From an uncultured Flavobacteriaceae bacterium (lineage in GTDB: Bacteria; Bacteroidota; Bacteroidia; Flavobacteriales; Flavobacteriaceae): a stretch of 64,000 bases of DNA. The position numbers and the translations under genes were made by a program. Below the pieces are notes generated by a model. It saw only the letters and a program-made list of their open reading frames with translations, did no database searches and had not been told where the DNA came from. Location of the stretch: assembly GCA_947503105.1 (NCBI GenBank), contig CANNCM010000001.1, forward strand, positions 310,001 to 374,000. Direction: 5' to 3'. Positions 62,921-64,000 of the stretch are shown here, piece by piece. Within the stretch, counting starts at the first letter, position 1; the number at the start of each line of letters is the position of its first letter.

Positions 62921-64000
62921 ATGTTTAAAGTATTAACTTCAGGTTTTTGGGAGGCTGTTGCACGACTTATTTTACGCAACAGAATTATCATCCTAATTTT
63001 AATTGGGCTAGGTACAGGTCTCATGATATCTCAATGGGGTAAAATGCGATTCACCTATACGGAAGCCAACTTGCTGCCAGACCGTCACCCAATTAATCTT
63101 GAATACAATACCTTTTTAGATGTTTTTGGAGAGGAAGGTAATGTCATTGTTTTAGGTGTGAAAGATAGCACACTGCTTTCTATAGAAAAACTCAATGCCT
63201 GGAATACGTTTTGTAAATCTTTTCAAAACAATGATAATATTGAAGCCATTATTACACTTCAAGACCTAAGAAAATTAACAAAAAACAAAAAGAGTAAACA
63301 ATTTGATTTTGAGTCAATTATCAATGACTCTATCCGTTCCAAACAAGAACTAGAACAACTGAAAAAAACATTATTTTCAGATTTCCCATTTTATGATGAG
63401 ATTCTTTACAATAAAGACTCCAAAGCAATACGCTCTATTGTTTACATGAAAAAAGCTATAGTTAATACTTCCGTAAGAAAAGAATTTATTATGGAAGAAT
63501 TAATTCCGAAAATTGAAGCTTTTGAAAAAGAAACCAATCTAAACGTCAGAGCATCGGGGATGCCCTATGTTCGAACACTCAATTCCCAGAATATAATCGA
63601 TGAAATTGAAGTCTTTATTTTGGCTGCTATACTTATTACTTCTCTTATTTTCTACTTATTTTTTCGATCCTACCGAGCGACATTCATTTCTATGTGTGTT
63701 GTTGTTATCGGGGTCATGTGGACGTTTGGAATATTAGGACTACTAGAATATGAAATTACAGTACTCACAGCACTCATACCACCACTAATCATTGTCATCG
63801 GTGTCCCGAATTGTATTTTCTTAATCAATAAATACCAACATGAAGTGAACAAACATGGCAATAAAGCCAAATCGCTTCAACGTGTCATTACAAAAGTGGG
63901 AAATGCAACCCTAATGACTAACACAACAACAGCCTCTGGTTTTGCTACATTTGTGATTACTCAAAGCAAACTTCTTACAGAATTTGGAACTGTAGCGTCA
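62921..64000 (+). CDS. RND/MMPL-type exporter (3' end outside window)
   Basis: The frame is open from ATG 62921 to the window end, 360 residues seen. The layout is that of half an RND protein of the HAE3/MMPL kind: a first TM helix (about 18-38), a periplasmic domain (about 40-220; with GEEGNVIVLGV near the start and NVRASGMPYVR near the end), then TM helices from about 228 on, with the relay-type stretch IPPLIIVIGVPNCIFLINKYQHE. The usual Asp of the relay is not visible in that stretch. Homologues export lipids or hopanoids in other phyla; here the substrate is unknown. Confidence 0.85.
   Translation, partial: MFKVLTSGFWEAVARLILRNRIIILILIGLGTGLMISQWGKMRFTYTEANLLPDRHPINLEYNTFLDVFGEEGNVIVLGVKDSTLLSIEKLNAWNTFCKSFQNNDNIEAIITLQDLRKLTKNKKSKQFDFESIINDSIRSKQELEQLKKTLFSDFPFYDEILYNKDSKAIRSIVYMKKAIVNTSVRKEFIMEELIPKIEAFEKETNLNVRASGMPYVRTLNSQNIIDEIEVFILAAILITSLIFYLFFRSYRATFISMCVVVIGVMWTFGILGLLEYEITVLTALIPPLIIVIGVPNCIFLINKYQHEVNKHGNKAKSLQRVITKVGNATLMTNTTTASGFATFVITQSKLLTEFGTVAS

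Noticed and set aside
1-64000. Insertion sequences, prophage or defence islands
   Set aside because: No transposase, integrase, phage structural, restriction or other defence family was recognised among the reading frames.

Overview
The window looks like chromosomal DNA from a marine-type member of the Flavobacteriaceae (Bacteroidota). The evidence is low GC, almost no Shine-Dalgarno sequences, repeated Bacteroidota-type -7 promoter elements (TAnnTTTG) 10-40 bases before start codons, a TonB-dependent receptor with a carboxypeptidase-regulatory N-domain, a type IX secretion C-terminal signal on a laminarinase-like enzyme, families largely confined to Bacteroidota (DUF3109, DUF5916, DUF2490), and the run rplM-rpsI-rpsB-tsf-pyrH-frr. 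The genus cannot be fixed from the sequence alone. I see no phage, insertion sequence, CRISPR array, rRNA operon or replication origin. No stretch above about 300 bases lacks a gene.

Layout. 1-5126: a tripartite RND efflux operon (TolC-like, lipoprotein adaptor, permease), cut by the left edge. 5171-11000: housekeeping genes aspS, tadA, dxs and dgt with one small membrane protein. 11075-18041: a TonB-dependent receptor with a beta-helix lipoprotein, a YwqK/MORN-type protein and a phosphate transporter fused to a PhoU-like domain. 18112-21740: class Ia ribonucleotide reductase. 22026-27207: DUF3109, MarC, dCMP deaminase, HupE/UreJ-like protein, DsbD and an HxlR regulator. 27328-30287: a two-domain exported protein of unknown role, a GH16 enzyme, tRNA-Pro(GGG) next to a partial copy of its own 3' end, and a CDGSH iron-sulfur protein. 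30292-32320: an arsenic resistance operon (arsR, arsC-like, acr3) with a palindromic operator at the start codon. 32415-43693: tRNA-Ala(GGC), acetyltransferase, MATE pump, queD, lpxH, a DUF4956/DUF2490 pair, an MFS-recJ-osmC operon, an AhpD-like protein, rsmI, mscS and tsaB. 43695-49338: a MacAB-TolC-like ABC export operon. 49569-55043: an XRE regulator followed by a cytochrome oxidase and assembly cluster (ctaB, two subunit III genes, subunit IV, a cysteine-free protein, SCO, DUF420 and a CxxC mini-protein). 55145-57763: DUF5916. 58002-62811: ribosomal proteins, elongation factor Ts, UMP kinase and ribosome recycling factor. 62921 to the end: an RND/MMPL-type exporter cut by the right edge.

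How the genes fit together. Most of the window is core metabolism, translation and envelope transport. The accessory-looking parts are the arsenic operon, the receptor/beta-helix pair beside the phosphate transporter, the laminarinase region with repeats at the tRNA, the DUF4956/DUF2490 pair, and the less-known members of the cytochrome oxidase cluster. I did not find a clear new defence or mobile system. The best leads are the uncharacterised cytochrome oxidase cluster members, the DUF4956/DUF2490 pair, the receptor/beta-helix pair, the rpsB leader hairpins and the tRNA-Pro partial duplication.
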